A model generated the notes under the pieces. It worked only from the letters and a program-made list of their open reading frames with translations. It ran no database searches and was not told the DNA's origin. DNA of 41,767 nt from NCBI RefSeq assembly GCF_020829625.1, contig NZ_JAIVFX010000041.1, forward strand, positions 1 to 41,767, given 5' to 3'. Source of the DNA: Nostoc sp. XA010. GTDB lineage: Bacteria > Cyanobacteriota > Cyanobacteriia > Cyanobacteriales > Nostocaceae. Below are positions 7,943 to 15,477 of the stretch, piece after piece; position 1 is the first letter of the stretch; each line of letters starts with the position of its first letter. The position numbers were made by a program, and so were the translations under genes.

Positions 7943-8077
7943 TTAATGATGTGAAATTATACGAACTTTACTGATAGTAATGTTTGACACTGGATTTTGA
8001 GCAAATAGCCCTACTTTCTGTAAATAGGCCAGAATTTCCCTTAGAGCGTTTTTTTCTGATTGGCTTTCTTTGGTCAT
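7943..8077 (-). CDS. 44-residue peptide, translationally coupled
   Basis: This short gene runs from an ATG at 8077 to a TAA at 7943. Its start overlaps the stop of the upstream 77-codon gene in an ATGA, and it ends 14 bp before the start of the 241-codon gene. The tight fit on both sides is the main evidence that it is real. The peptide begins MTKESQSEKN and continues with one amphipathic helix (ALREILAYLQKVGLFA). No family is recognised. Confidence 0.6.
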   Translation of the reverse strand: MTKESQSEKNALREILAYLQKVGLFAQNPVSNITISKVRIISHH

Positions 8078-8307
8078 GCTGTACCCTTACCTTTTTTGCC
8101 CTTGGGTGTGGAGGAAGGTTGCTCATGATTTGCTAGCCAAAGGCTAATTGCTTCATCTAGTGCATCGCTTTGGGTTATTTGCAAAGCAGTGCAAGCAATT
8201 TTAAAGTTTAAAGCTTTCTCCTTTGGTATGTACCCGCTAACTTGAGTGAAATTTGGATCGTCTCGTCTTGTTACCACATCACTGTTTTCTATTTGTTCTG
8301 AAAACAT
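8074..8307 (-). CDS. Ribbon-helix-helix-like DNA-binding protein
   Basis: 77 residues. A short beta-strand (TQVSGYIPKEKA) followed by two helices (LNFKIACTALQITQSDALDEAISLWLANH) is the RHH pattern found in ParG, CopG and plasmid antitoxins. The tail is Lys/Gly-rich. The gene begins 38 bp from a perfect 20-bp palindrome and is divergent from the actin-like gene, which makes it the probable repressor or centromere-binding protein for that site. Whether it acts in partition or as an autoregulator cannot be told from sequence. Confidence 0.6.
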   Translation of the reverse strand: MFSEQIENSDVVTRRDDPNFTQVSGYIPKEKALNFKIACTALQITQSDALDEAISLWLANHEQPSSTPKGKKGKGTA

Positions 8308-8312
8308 TTTGA

Positions 8313-8365
8313 CATTACCTCAAGAAAATTAGTAAAACATTACTTCATTACTTCATGAAGTAATG
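8313..8365. promoter_or_regulatory. Operator-like palindrome with repeated half-sites
   Basis: CATTACTTCATGAAGTAATG at 8346-8365 is a perfect 20-bp palindrome. Further half-sites lie at 8313 (CATTACCTCA) and 8339 (CATTACTTCA), so at least four CATTACyTCA motifs cluster here. The cluster sits between the divergent RHH-protein gene and the actin operon, as expected for an operator or a small centromere. Confidence 0.65.
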
Positions 8366-8529
8366 CTATCATAACACTAGCAAGCCAAAAAACGACGCAT
8401 AACATAGGTGACAGAAGCCGGAAAGCGAAGTGATGGCAAGCCCTTAACTGGATATGTGGATTTAAGGTGATAAGCGCCTCTAAATTCTGCAAAGCCAGGA
8501 AAATCAAGAATTTACCAATCATCTGAACC

Positions 8530-9645
8530 ATGACAGCTATATATTCCAATGCCAAAAATTGGCTCGTCCAAGCAGACTTGTTAGCCAAATCAGGGCTAAC
8601 TGACCTTATCGCCGGAAAAGACTCAGGTGCAGGGTATGGCAAAGCAATCATCGGTGATTTTTCGATCATGATGCCAGCCGTATACTCACTTGTTCGCAAC
8701 CGAAACATCATGCACCACGAAACCATCTCAAAAGATGGGGCATGGGTGCGATATGTAGAAGGTTCACGCCTGGACTTAAAAGATGTTCAATTTTTCTGGG
8801 GCAGTGCGGCTCTAGCACAAAGTGACCACACCCTGCTACACGAGGATAAAGCGAAAAAAGCAGAACTGGCACTAGAAAGCATCCTTGCAGACTTATCAGT
8901 TCTGAATATTCTCGATGGGGTCAAACTTTCAATTAGTTTGAGCAACCACAACCCAGAACGCTGGGCAACTGAGATTAAGCGCAGAGTTGAAGGGACTCAC
9001 ACCTTTGAGCATCTGCACCCTGTCACTCGTTCCATTGTCACCAAGACAGTTGAGATTGTTGTTACAGGCATTTATCCCGAAGGATTCGGAAGCATTGCCC
9101 ATTGTTTATTCGGTGAAGCATCCCTGGTACTTGACCCCTCAGAATTAGCGATCGCACTCGATATCGGTTCATCAACGTGGCTTGTAACTGTCTTTAACGG
9201 CAGTGGTGCAGTAATTGACCGTCACTTGATTGAAGGTGGAGCGGGTGAACTGCACAGCATGATTGCAGAGGCACTAGACAAGCGGAACGACCGAGTGAGC
9301 TTGCTGTCCAAGGATGTGAAGCACTCGCCCAATCTCGTTAACCAAGGGATTATCGAAGGAACTTTTACTTATGGCGGCAACCACCTTACAGGCAAGAAGT
9401 TTGAAACCGAGTACAGCCAAAGTCTAGATGAATGGTGGAGTAACAGGATTGAGAAATTCGCCAACTTTGTAACTGCTGGCAATTATCTAGACCGCGCTAA
9501 ATACCTTGTCGCCTGGGGTGGGGGTGTTTCTCTGCCAGTAGTGGATCAGAACCTAGCCGATTTAGGCTTTGTGGTCTTGAATAATCCCCAATTCATCAAT
9601 GCTTTGGGGTTGAAACTATTAACTCAAATATCTCTAGGAGCTTAA
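8530..9645 (+). CDS. ParM-like actin-family ATPase
   Basis: 371 residues; an actin/Hsp70-fold ATPase likely to form filaments that push or position plasmids. The phosphate-1 loop region is IAGKDSGAGYGK (27-38, Asp31), phosphate-2 is ALDIGSSTWLV (209-219) and the adenosine loop is VAWGGGVSLP (near 338-347). Spacing fits ParM/Alp-type proteins. It is the first gene of a ten-gene operon, followed after 3 bp by a small RHH-like protein that may be its ParR-type adaptor. An operator-like palindrome lies 165 bp upstream. ParAB is also present on the molecule, so this could be a second partition system or part of a different machine. Confidence 0.75.
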   Translation: MTAIYSNAKNWLVQADLLAKSGLTDLIAGKDSGAGYGKAIIGDFSIMMPAVYSLVRNRNIMHHETISKDGAWVRYVEGSRLDLKDVQFFWGSAALAQSDHTLLHEDKAKKAELALESILADLSVLNILDGVKLSISLSNHNPERWATEIKRRVEGTHTFEHLHPVTRSIVTKTVEIVVTGIYPEGFGSIAHCLFGEASLVLDPSELAIALDIGSSTWLVTVFNGSGAVIDRHLIEGGAGELHSMIAEALDKRNDRVSLLSKDVKHSPNLVNQGIIEGTFTYGGNHLTGKKFETEYSQSLDEWWSNRIEKFANFVTAGNYLDRAKYLVAWGGGVSLPVVDQNLADLGFVVLNNPQFINALGLKLLTQISLGA

Positions 9646-9648
9646 TTA

Positions 9649-9882
9649 ATGAATTACGAATCTCGGCGTATAACCATCTCCTACTTAGCAGTAATTGAAT
9701 TGTGCAAGATTTTTGATTTACCTCAAGATGCACCGACACAAGCATTATCAGCAGGTGTAGAGAAGCTGATTTTTCAACATGGCAGTGTGCAAGCATCATC
9801 CAAAGTTGAAACACCGCAATCTACGCAGCCCAATAAATCGGCACTTAGCGCAATGGTCACTAATTTCAAGGGGGCAGCATGA
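9649..9882 (+). CDS. Small RHH-like protein, candidate ParR-type adaptor
   Basis: 77 residues. The N-terminal 45 residues have the strand-helix-helix pattern (RRITISYLAVIELCKIFDLP…PTQALSAGVEKLIF) of small DNA-binding proteins; the tail is Ser/Thr/Gln-rich. It follows the actin-like gene by 3 bp and overlaps the next gene in an ATGA. By analogy with ParM/ParR loci it may link filaments to DNA. That role is inferred from position; the sequence alone is not diagnostic. Confidence 0.5.
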   Translation: MNYESRRITISYLAVIELCKIFDLPQDAPTQALSAGVEKLIFQHGSVQASSKVETPQSTQPNKSALSAMVTNFKGAA

Positions 9883-10103
9883 CCAAATCCAGATTTAGAA
9901 ACACGGTTTTAGGCATTGGTGCAACAGCAGCAGCGTTAGCCCTTGGCTATTTCGGAGTCCAGCAGCTTGGCAGAAACAATATGTTTACCATCGCCGCAGC
10001 CGTGGGTGGTGCAGGGGCAATCAGCTATGTACTTCAAAAACCTGCTCAACCAGAAGCCCCAACCGCACCGATAAAAGCTCAAAGGAAAGGGAAAAAGTCA
10101 TGA
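9879..10103 (+). CDS. Small two-pass membrane protein
   Basis: 74 residues with two hydrophobic segments (about 10-28, TVLGIGATAAALALGYFGV, and 34-52, NMFTIAAAVGGAGAISYVL), a Pro-rich link and a very basic tail (KAQRKGKKS). Both ends overlap neighbouring genes in ATGA junctions. A likely membrane component of the actin/ATPase operon; no family recognised. Confidence 0.55.
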   Translation: MTKSRFRNTVLGIGATAAALALGYFGVQQLGRNNMFTIAAAVGGAGAISYVLQKPAQPEAPTAPIKAQRKGKKS

Positions 10104-10375
10104 GCGACCAAGACACCATGCAGACACAACCATCGCTAACAACAACCGAAATCATGACTATCATCCTCGGTTGTGAACAGACTCTAAGGTTTGTGCAAGC
10201 ATCTCCCAATTACAAACAAATCGAAGCCTCCGAAAGGTTCAGTACATCGAATGACCTGCGTCTGGGCGATGCCGTTCAAGCCTTGATGGAGATTCACGAA
10301 GCGATTCTAAATATCGAGTTCTACTCCCAAGTCGAGGGACAAACTTATGCTTTCAACGACAGCCTTACAGCGTAA
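10100..10375 (+). CDS. Hypothetical soluble protein of the actin operon
   Basis: 91 residues, predicted mainly helical (TEIMTIILGCEQTLRFV… and RLGDAVQALMEIHEAILNIEF). No membrane segment and no known motif. The start overlaps the preceding stop (ATGA) and its end overlaps the next start by 29 bp, so it is translated as part of the operon. Function unknown. Confidence 0.5.
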   Translation: MSDQDTMQTQPSLTTTEIMTIILGCEQTLRFVQASPNYKQIEASERFSTSNDLRLGDAVQALMEIHEAILNIEFYSQVEGQTYAFNDSLTA

Positions 10376-10541
10376 TCATTTGTACCAATTCCGTGGTCAA
10401 CAACTGCGCTATAGCCACCTTTCTAACTCTAGAGTCAATGCACCTTTCATTTTCAATGACTCCAAAGGCAGACGCAAAGAATTAAACCAAAACCAAGTGC
10501 AGAGGGAGGTTTTTGAACTTGTTAAGTTTTGTGAGAACTGA
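10347..10541 (+). CDS. Hypothetical small protein of the actin operon
   Basis: 64 residues. The pattern LYQFRGQQLRYSHLSNSRVNAPFIFND resembles a small beta-rich (SH3-like) fold, followed by a charged helix (GRRKELNQNQVQREVFELVKF). It overlaps the preceding gene by 29 bp and its TGA overlaps the next ATG by one base. Function unknown. Confidence 0.45.
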   Translation: MLSTTALQRNHLYQFRGQQLRYSHLSNSRVNAPFIFNDSKGRRKELNQNQVQREVFELVKFCEN

Positions 10542-10642
10542 TGATGAAGCGATTGCACCGACGACCAATCATTGCAATCGCCCCACTCTGGTATGTATCT
10601 CTCGCCGCAAAAAACGAAAAGTACAGAAGGATTTTAACATGA
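10541..10642 (+). CDS. 33-residue basic/hydrophobic peptide
   Basis: This gene runs from an ATG within the TGATG junction at 10541 to a TGA that overlaps the next ATG (ATGA at 10639-10642). The peptide has a basic start (MMKRLHRRP), a hydrophobic stretch (IIAIAPLWYVSLAA) and a basic end. Coupled junctions on both sides and exact filling of an otherwise unused gap support it. It may be a micro-membrane protein. Confidence 0.5.
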   Translation: MMKRLHRRPIIAIAPLWYVSLAAKNEKYRRILT

Positions 10643-11082
10643 CACTTCACTACAAAAATCCCCACGATTGGGGCAAATCGCCTCTGACCGACTCCGCCCT
10701 GAGAAAGCAGCAATTCAAAGCAGAAAATCCTGAACAATGGGCAGCAATGATTGAGGCGGATATTGAGGCACTCTCCACACCAATATTCGAGAGTGAAGAT
10801 TACCCACCCTTTACCGGGACTGAATTTCTAGCGACTCATGAAACCATTGATGATCATCCATACTCTGCTGCATTTGGTCAATTCTTGGGTAATGGTATTG
10901 ACGCGGACATTGCAAATATCTTAGCGTTTGGCTCTAAGCGATTTGATTTAATCTCTGATGATTTTGATGATCCAATACGGCAACTAGCAACGAGAATTTA
11001 TAGCCGATTTGAAGAGATGGGTTACTGGGATAAGTTGCCCCAATCATCCAGCAATATCGACTATGACTACATCCCTTATTAG
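10639..11082 (+). CDS. Hypothetical protein of the actin operon
   Basis: 147 residues from the ATG at 10639, preceded by AGAAGGA. The same frame is open further upstream but lacks a credible start. The protein is acidic, with helix-rich blocks (ALRKQQFKAENPEQWAAMIEADIEAL early on; DPIRQLATRIYSRFEEMGYWDKL near the end). No membrane segments or catalytic motifs. Position in the operon suggests a cytoplasmic partner of the actin or ATPase components. Confidence 0.5.
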   Translation: MTLHYKNPHDWGKSPLTDSALRKQQFKAENPEQWAAMIEADIEALSTPIFESEDYPPFTGTEFLATHETIDDHPYSAAFGQFLGNGIDADIANILAFGSKRFDLISDDFDDPIRQLATRIYSRFEEMGYWDKLPQSSSNIDYDYIPY

Positions 11083-11090
11083 GAGATAAA

Positions 11091-11762
11091 ATGGCACGTA
11101 ATTTTGGAGCAGCAAAACTCAAAAACCATATTCCCAATAATGCCCCCGGTACGTTAGGAGCAATGGGCAGACTGTTTGATGTCTCAGAATCGGACTTCAA
11201 CAAAGCCCTCCTTGGCGACCAAACGGTAATCACCAAAATTGCAGACATGGCGCGACTGTCTGACACAGCTAAGGCTAATCTGCCTAAAGCTTTGGAGGCA
11301 TATCGGAAGATTATTGAAACCACAGGCGATGTAAACCAAGCCTATGCCGAACTGGTGCAATTGACCCAAAAACACGGTACGCAAACCCTGAAAGCTATCA
11401 ACACCAGTAAGACAGGAGAGCAGCGTTTCAAAAATGAGATGTCCGAGATGCAGGCAGAACACGTCAACGCCACCACTGCCGAGGCCACCCGTCACGCGCA
11501 ACGCTCATCCTTGATTCAGATATCTGGGGCTACAGCCGACCTCATGGCGATCGCAAAATATGAGGCTGATTTAATCAAAGCTTCTAACAAAGTCCCAGAA
11601 GCCCAAGACGCGGCGGATAGGGCATACGAAACCGCAGTTACTAGCGCACTGTGGACAAACGGTAGTGAAGCGAAAACCGACCGCATACCAAAGCCTAATT
11701 ACTCGCGCACTGCTGGGATTAGCCGAGTAGGGCAGTGGTTCCGCAACTTCATGGGCATCTAA
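11091..11762 (+). CDS. Helical hypothetical protein of the actin operon
   Basis: 223 residues, preceded by AGGAG. Residues about 40-180 are almost entirely helical and Ala/Lys/Glu-rich, consistent with a coiled-coil or bundle; the last 30 residues are basic and aromatic (GISRVGQWFRNFMGI), which could touch membrane or a partner. A structural or filament-binding role is possible, but no family is recognised. Confidence 0.55.
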   Translation: MARNFGAAKLKNHIPNNAPGTLGAMGRLFDVSESDFNKALLGDQTVITKIADMARLSDTAKANLPKALEAYRKIIETTGDVNQAYAELVQLTQKHGTQTLKAINTSKTGEQRFKNEMSEMQAEHVNATTAEATRHAQRSSLIQISGATADLMAIAKYEADLIKASNKVPEAQDAADRAYETAVTSALWTNGSEAKTDRIPKPNYSRTAGISRVGQWFRNFMGI

Positions 11763-11777
11763 GCCATAAGTAAGTCG

Positions 11778-11809
11778 AAAGCTAGGGGTGAAGATACCTC
11801 TGGCTTTTT
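11778..11809 (+). terminator. Hairpin with T-run inside the actin operon
   Basis: AAAGC…GGGT pairs with ACC…GCTTT, followed by a run of T. It lies in the 71-bp gap between two operon genes, so it may reduce expression of the last two (membrane) genes relative to the first eight. Confidence 0.45.
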
Positions 11810-11833
11810 CTGTTTCACCCACGCGAGGTAAAC

Positions 11834-12412
11834 ATGAATGAAATTGATTCCCTATTATCGCAGTTCCAAAACACCAGTGAACAGTCCACACCGTTAATGT
11901 GGGGTGAAACTACTTCAGAAAAACCGACCCCAGAGAGCGAAGACGGCGAACGGCTAGAACAGTCAATTAGAGATGTTTTCAGTAACAAACAACTCCTCAA
12001 CAAAGCACTCTTTACATTTTTGGGCGTATTCACCGCTAACACTGGAGTCAGCCTACTAACAAGTTTGGGAATTGGGGCGATCGCTTCTGGCACTTTAAGC
12101 AGCATTGTACTAGGGCTATTTTTCGCTGATACCCTTACTAAAATTCACTATGACGGCAGAATCCACATTGGTAAAGACTTCATGGTAGCCACTGCTCAGA
12201 CGGTGAGTGTAGGGGCTTCGTTGTGGATTGCCTTTGATGAATATAGGGCAGTGTCAGAAGCAACTAATACAGGTAAGACACGGTTCTATCAGGAGGTTAA
12301 AACCTACGAAGTTAAGCCAACTCCCAAGAGTGAAATACCTTGGGGCTTGATTGGGGTAGGTGCTTTTGTGTTGTTGGTGATTGCAGCAATCGTCAGGGGG
12401 ACAAACCAATGA
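11834..12412 (+). CDS. Multi-pass membrane protein of the actin operon
   Basis: 192 residues. An acidic soluble start (1-50) is followed by hydrophobic segments at about 57-75, 80-98 and 115-135, and a C-terminal segment at 167-187 (IPWGLIGVGAFVLLVIAAIV) ending in a short basic tail. The stop overlaps the start of the ATPase gene (ATGA), a strong sign that the two products work together, possibly as membrane anchor and motor. No family recognised. Confidence 0.55.
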   Translation: MNEIDSLLSQFQNTSEQSTPLMWGETTSEKPTPESEDGERLEQSIRDVFSNKQLLNKALFTFLGVFTANTGVSLLTSLGIGAIASGTLSSIVLGLFFADTLTKIHYDGRIHIGKDFMVATAQTVSVGASLWIAFDEYRAVSEATNTGKTRFYQEVKTYEVKPTPKSEIPWGLIGVGAFVLLVIAAIVRGTNQ

Positions 12413-14232
12413 AACGTAAGGAATTCGAGTCATACTTGCGTTCAGGAAGAGCGAACAATATTACTGTAGGGCTGCTGGCAACCATCGGGTTAATTTGCGG
12501 GGCAAAGTCATTTACTGGCACTCAAATTAGTTTGGTTGAGTATTGCTTCATCCCCGAAAAGCTCACCAAGCCGGTTAACCGTCAAAGGTACTGCACTCCC
12601 AACAAGCGTTACATAATGCCAGAGTCGGAGTTTTATGCCTCTTCTTATGCACCAGCTAACCCAGAGTTTCAACGTGATAACTTCCTGCCTACCAAAGCAA
12701 CGAGATTAAGAATTATTCCACCAAGTAACCCAGATAAGCCGCTTTGGGGTCTAGCCGCAGTAGTGGTCACAGGTGGTGCTTTCGCATTGTCTAAGGCTAG
12801 GGAATGGCGATTGATGCAGATGTTACCCGAACTGAGGAATGAGCTAAAAGCCAACTGGTTAATCAGCAAGCTTCGTGAAGGTTTAAGAATCCACAAGGAA
12901 AGTTACACCGCACAGCTAGACTACGAGTTTCACCAATGGTCAGAGAATCGACGGCTAAGAGCAGCACAATTATCAAAGATGACACCGGAAGAATTAGCCA
13001 TATTTCAAGAGCAAGTCAGGTTAAAGGCAGAAGCCGAAGCACGGGTGCAACTGCAACAGGCAACTGGACAACCAGTCGGCGCATTACCGGGGCAGTCAAT
13101 GCAGGATATCGCCAGGGGTGACGATAAAGTGACTGCCTCTGAACAGCAGACATTACAACAAAATACGAATGGTAGCCTTGACCCATCAGAAGCTCTCGCC
13201 CTGAATACTTTGCAAGCCCTAGCCAGAGCAGATAGTTCCACTGCTTTAGTTGCCGCACCGGGAAGCGGTAAATCAGTTACCCTCAATTACTTAATTCAGA
13301 AGATTTTGGCGGATTACAAGAATGCTGATATTTGGGTAATTAGTGCTAAGAATGATAGTTTCTGCGGTTTACGAGAGAAGGGGCGGGTAATTGTCTTTGA
13401 TCAGGAAAACCCAGACTTAGCCAAAGAGGTAATTGACAACTTTTACCTGAGCTACAAAAAGCGTAAACAGCTACCAGAATCAAAGCGCGAATCGTTACCA
13501 CCATTAATTCTAATTTTGGATGATTGGTTGGTGATTGCTGACTCATTAAGCAAGCTTTACTCCGACTGGAATTATGGGGGGAAATTACTTGATGTTTTAC
13601 TGATTGGTAGAGAGTTTAATACTAAGTTTATTGCTTCCCTACAGTCTTTTAATTTGGCGGCTTTGGGCATTGAAAAGATGGATGCTCAAACGAGGCTGTG
13701 TCTCAATTTACTGCTGTTAGGTAACAGGTATATCAAGAACGGAAGGGAACAAGAATCTTATGGGGTACTGGAGTTGATTTTAAATAGAGGTGACATTATT
13801 CCAGGTAAGCAAGAGCGGGAGCAAATTAAATCTAAATACTTGGATATTAAAGCAGTCTCTTATCAAAACCTCCGTCCAGTTATGATTGCTTCCGTTGGTG
13901 GTTTTGTTGTGGCATTGATGCCTAAATTCTCTAATCAAGTCAATTCAATTGCTTCGGAGCAGGAATATTTAGATAGAGTATTTGACCTGGAATTTAATTT
14001 AACTGCTACTCATCCTCACCACCCCAAGCCATTATCTGAAGTAGCGAAAAAGATTTATGAATACTTCCAGAATGTCAAGACTAAAACCCCAAAAATATTA
14101 CGCGATTTGAAGAAAGCAGACAGGTTATCTGGTTATTCAGAGCCAGAGTTAATTGATGGGTTAGCTGAATTAGTTAAGACTGATCAGGTAAATTCTGATG
14201 GTAATGATAGCTACTCCCTGCCTGATTGGTGA
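12409..14232 (+). CDS. Membrane-anchored FtsK/HerA/VirD4-like ATPase
   Basis: 607 residues from the ATG at 12409. Two N-terminal hydrophobic segments (about 16-32 and 106-124) are followed by a charged, Gln/Ala-rich coiled region (140-250). The P-loop ATPase core has Walker A VAAPGSGKSVTL near 281-292 and Walker B PPLILILDDW near 362-371, then a C-terminal helical domain. This layout is that of DNA-pumping or coupling ATPases. It ends a ten-gene operon beginning with an actin-like ATPase. It could move plasmid DNA during segregation or act as the coupling protein for the mobilisation genes on this molecule. The exact subfamily cannot be fixed by eye. Confidence 0.7.
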   Translation: MKRKEFESYLRSGRANNITVGLLATIGLICGAKSFTGTQISLVEYCFIPEKLTKPVNRQRYCTPNKRYIMPESEFYASSYAPANPEFQRDNFLPTKATRLRIIPPSNPDKPLWGLAAVVVTGGAFALSKAREWRLMQMLPELRNELKANWLISKLREGLRIHKESYTAQLDYEFHQWSENRRLRAAQLSKMTPEELAIFQEQVRLKAEAEARVQLQQATGQPVGALPGQSMQDIARGDDKVTASEQQTLQQNTNGSLDPSEALALNTLQALARADSSTALVAAPGSGKSVTLNYLIQKILADYKNADIWVISAKNDSFCGLREKGRVIVFDQENPDLAKEVIDNFYLSYKKRKQLPESKRESLPPLILILDDWLVIADSLSKLYSDWNYGGKLLDVLLIGREFNTKFIASLQSFNLAALGIEKMDAQTRLCLNLLLLGNRYIKNGREQESYGVLELILNRGDIIPGKQEREQIKSKYLDIKAVSYQNLRPVMIASVGGFVVALMPKFSNQVNSIASEQEYLDRVFDLEFNLTATHPHHPKPLSEVAKKIYEYFQNVKTKTPKILRDLKKADRLSGYSEPELIDGLAELVKTDQVNSDGNDSYSLPDW

Positions 14233-14238
14233 AGGTAA

Positions 14239-14380
14239 TGCCGTGATGCCGTGGTCATAACAAGGGATGTTTTACAGGCTTTAATGGGTGTCCACGGCAT
14301 ACGGCAGCAATCACGGCAATCCATACCCTGTATAGGTCGTAGCCTACGGCACTGCTACGGCAGCACGGACACCCACGGCA
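14239..14380. repeat. Cluster of eight ACGGCA motifs and a long inverted repeat
   Basis: ACGGCA occurs at 14294, 14301, 14313, 14346, 14357 and 14375, and inverted (TGCCGT) at 14239 and 14247. GGGTGTCC (14286-14293) pairs with GGACACCC (14367-14374). The cluster fills the gap between the ATPase gene and the response-regulator gene. It may be a binding array or a structured operon end; no gene fits here. Confidence 0.5.
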
Positions 14381-14441
14381 GAAGCATCAATAATAAGTCC
14401 GCCAATAAACAGCTATTTATTATTAGAGGATTATCAACATC

Positions 14442-15113
14442 ATGCTGAAAATAGTAATTGTTGAACCAGAAACATTCACGCTCTTAGGCATCAAAGGCGC
14501 TATTTCACAATCTCCAGATATAGAAGTAACTGGTGATGCCTCCAGTGGAAAGCTAGGGTTTCAGTTAATTGAACAGACCAACCCTGATGTTGTGTTAGTT
14601 GATTTACTCTTACCCGACATGAGTGGTTTAGAACTGACTCGCTCAATCAAAAGAAAGACTAATAGTAAAGTGGTAATTTTTACGAATCAGACTCATTCCG
14701 ACTTTATTAAGTCAGCTTTCCATCATGGGGCTGATTCTTATATGCTCAAAACTGCTGATGTAGAATTGATTGAATTAGCCATCAAGAGAGCTTATTTTGA
14801 TGAATGCCTGCTTGACCCGAAGCTGGCTAAAAAACTGTTAAAAAGCCTTGATAAAAATAGATATATTGACCCTAGTTTTGCTGACAAAAACTTGCTTGAT
14901 TCTCCCACCGAACGACAAATACAAGTCCTGCGTTTACTGGCTCAGGGTTTAGCTTTTGAACAGATTGCCAAATAAATGTTTCTCTCTGTTAGTACAGTCA
15001 AACGTTATGCCAGTGATTTGTACAGTAAATGGCACGTCAAGAACAGTTATGAGGCGATAAAAAGAGGGGCGATGCTTGGTTATATCGACTATAACTTGAT
15101 TGTGAATGAATGA
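14442..15113 (+). pseudogene. NarL/FixJ-type response regulator interrupted by an in-frame stop
   Basis: The receiver domain is complete: phospho-acceptor Asp in VVLVDLLLPDMSG (about residue 48), Thr in VIFTNQ and Lys in YMLKTAD. The LuxR-type HTH begins (LDSPTERQIQVLRLLAQGLAFEQIAK) and is cut by TAA at 14973-14975. The same frame continues without further stops to 15113 and encodes the missing half (SVSTVKRYASDLYSKWHVKNSYEAI). One base change (AAA to TAA) would explain this. A 177-residue product would have a receiver but no complete DNA-binding domain. A sequencing error is a simpler alternative. AGAGGA precedes the start. Confidence 0.8.
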
Positions 15114-15173
15114 TGTATTGGTGAGGAGAGCAAAAGGATTAAGTCGGGGAGTGGTGGGGTTTAATTCTTATTT

Positions 15174-15194
15174 ACTTCTGTTGCTAACAGAAGT
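15174..15194. terminator. Hairpin after the response-regulator frame
   Basis: ACTTCTGTT, three-base loop, AACAGAAGT: a perfect 9-bp stem 61 bp past the second stop at 15113. A short T-run follows only about 15-20 bases later, so this is a moderate terminator candidate. Confidence 0.4.
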
Positions 15195-15243
15195 GAAATC
15201 AAATAATTTTTGGAAGCGTTCAAGATTCAGATGATGTGTAAAT

Positions 15244-15387
15244 ATGAAAATTTCCTCACCTAATGTTGCTGCATACTATCACCCCAGGCGCAAAAGTTGT
15301 GGGCATCGCTGGTATCTAACTCATCTCCATCTCCCTAATGTATACATCTGTAGACGCTGTAAACGTGCTAAGGATACACCTAAGTAA
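15244..15387 (+). CDS. Small Cys/His protein, zinc-ribbon-like
   Basis: 47 residues from an ATG at 15244. The segment CGHRWYLTHLHLPNVYICRRC offers paired ligands (Cys19, His21, Cys36, Cys39) like a small zinc ribbon, and the protein is strongly basic. Length and spacing resemble DNA- or RNA-binding mini-proteins. There is no clear ribosome-binding site, so the call rests on the Cys/His pattern. Confidence 0.4.
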   Translation: MKISSPNVAAYYHPRRKSCGHRWYLTHLHLPNVYICRRCKRAKDTPK

Positions 15388-15477
15388 CCTGGACGCAGTT
15401 TGGTTGAGTACTTATGGCTGTTTGTAATTAATTTTACTATAATCGAATAGATGTTTTTGGCATAAAAAAAAGCCTGT

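Noticed and set aside
8340..8726. Minus-strand gene over the operator and the start of the actin gene
   Set aside because: It crosses a perfect palindrome and the coding start of a recognised gene and shows no motifs.
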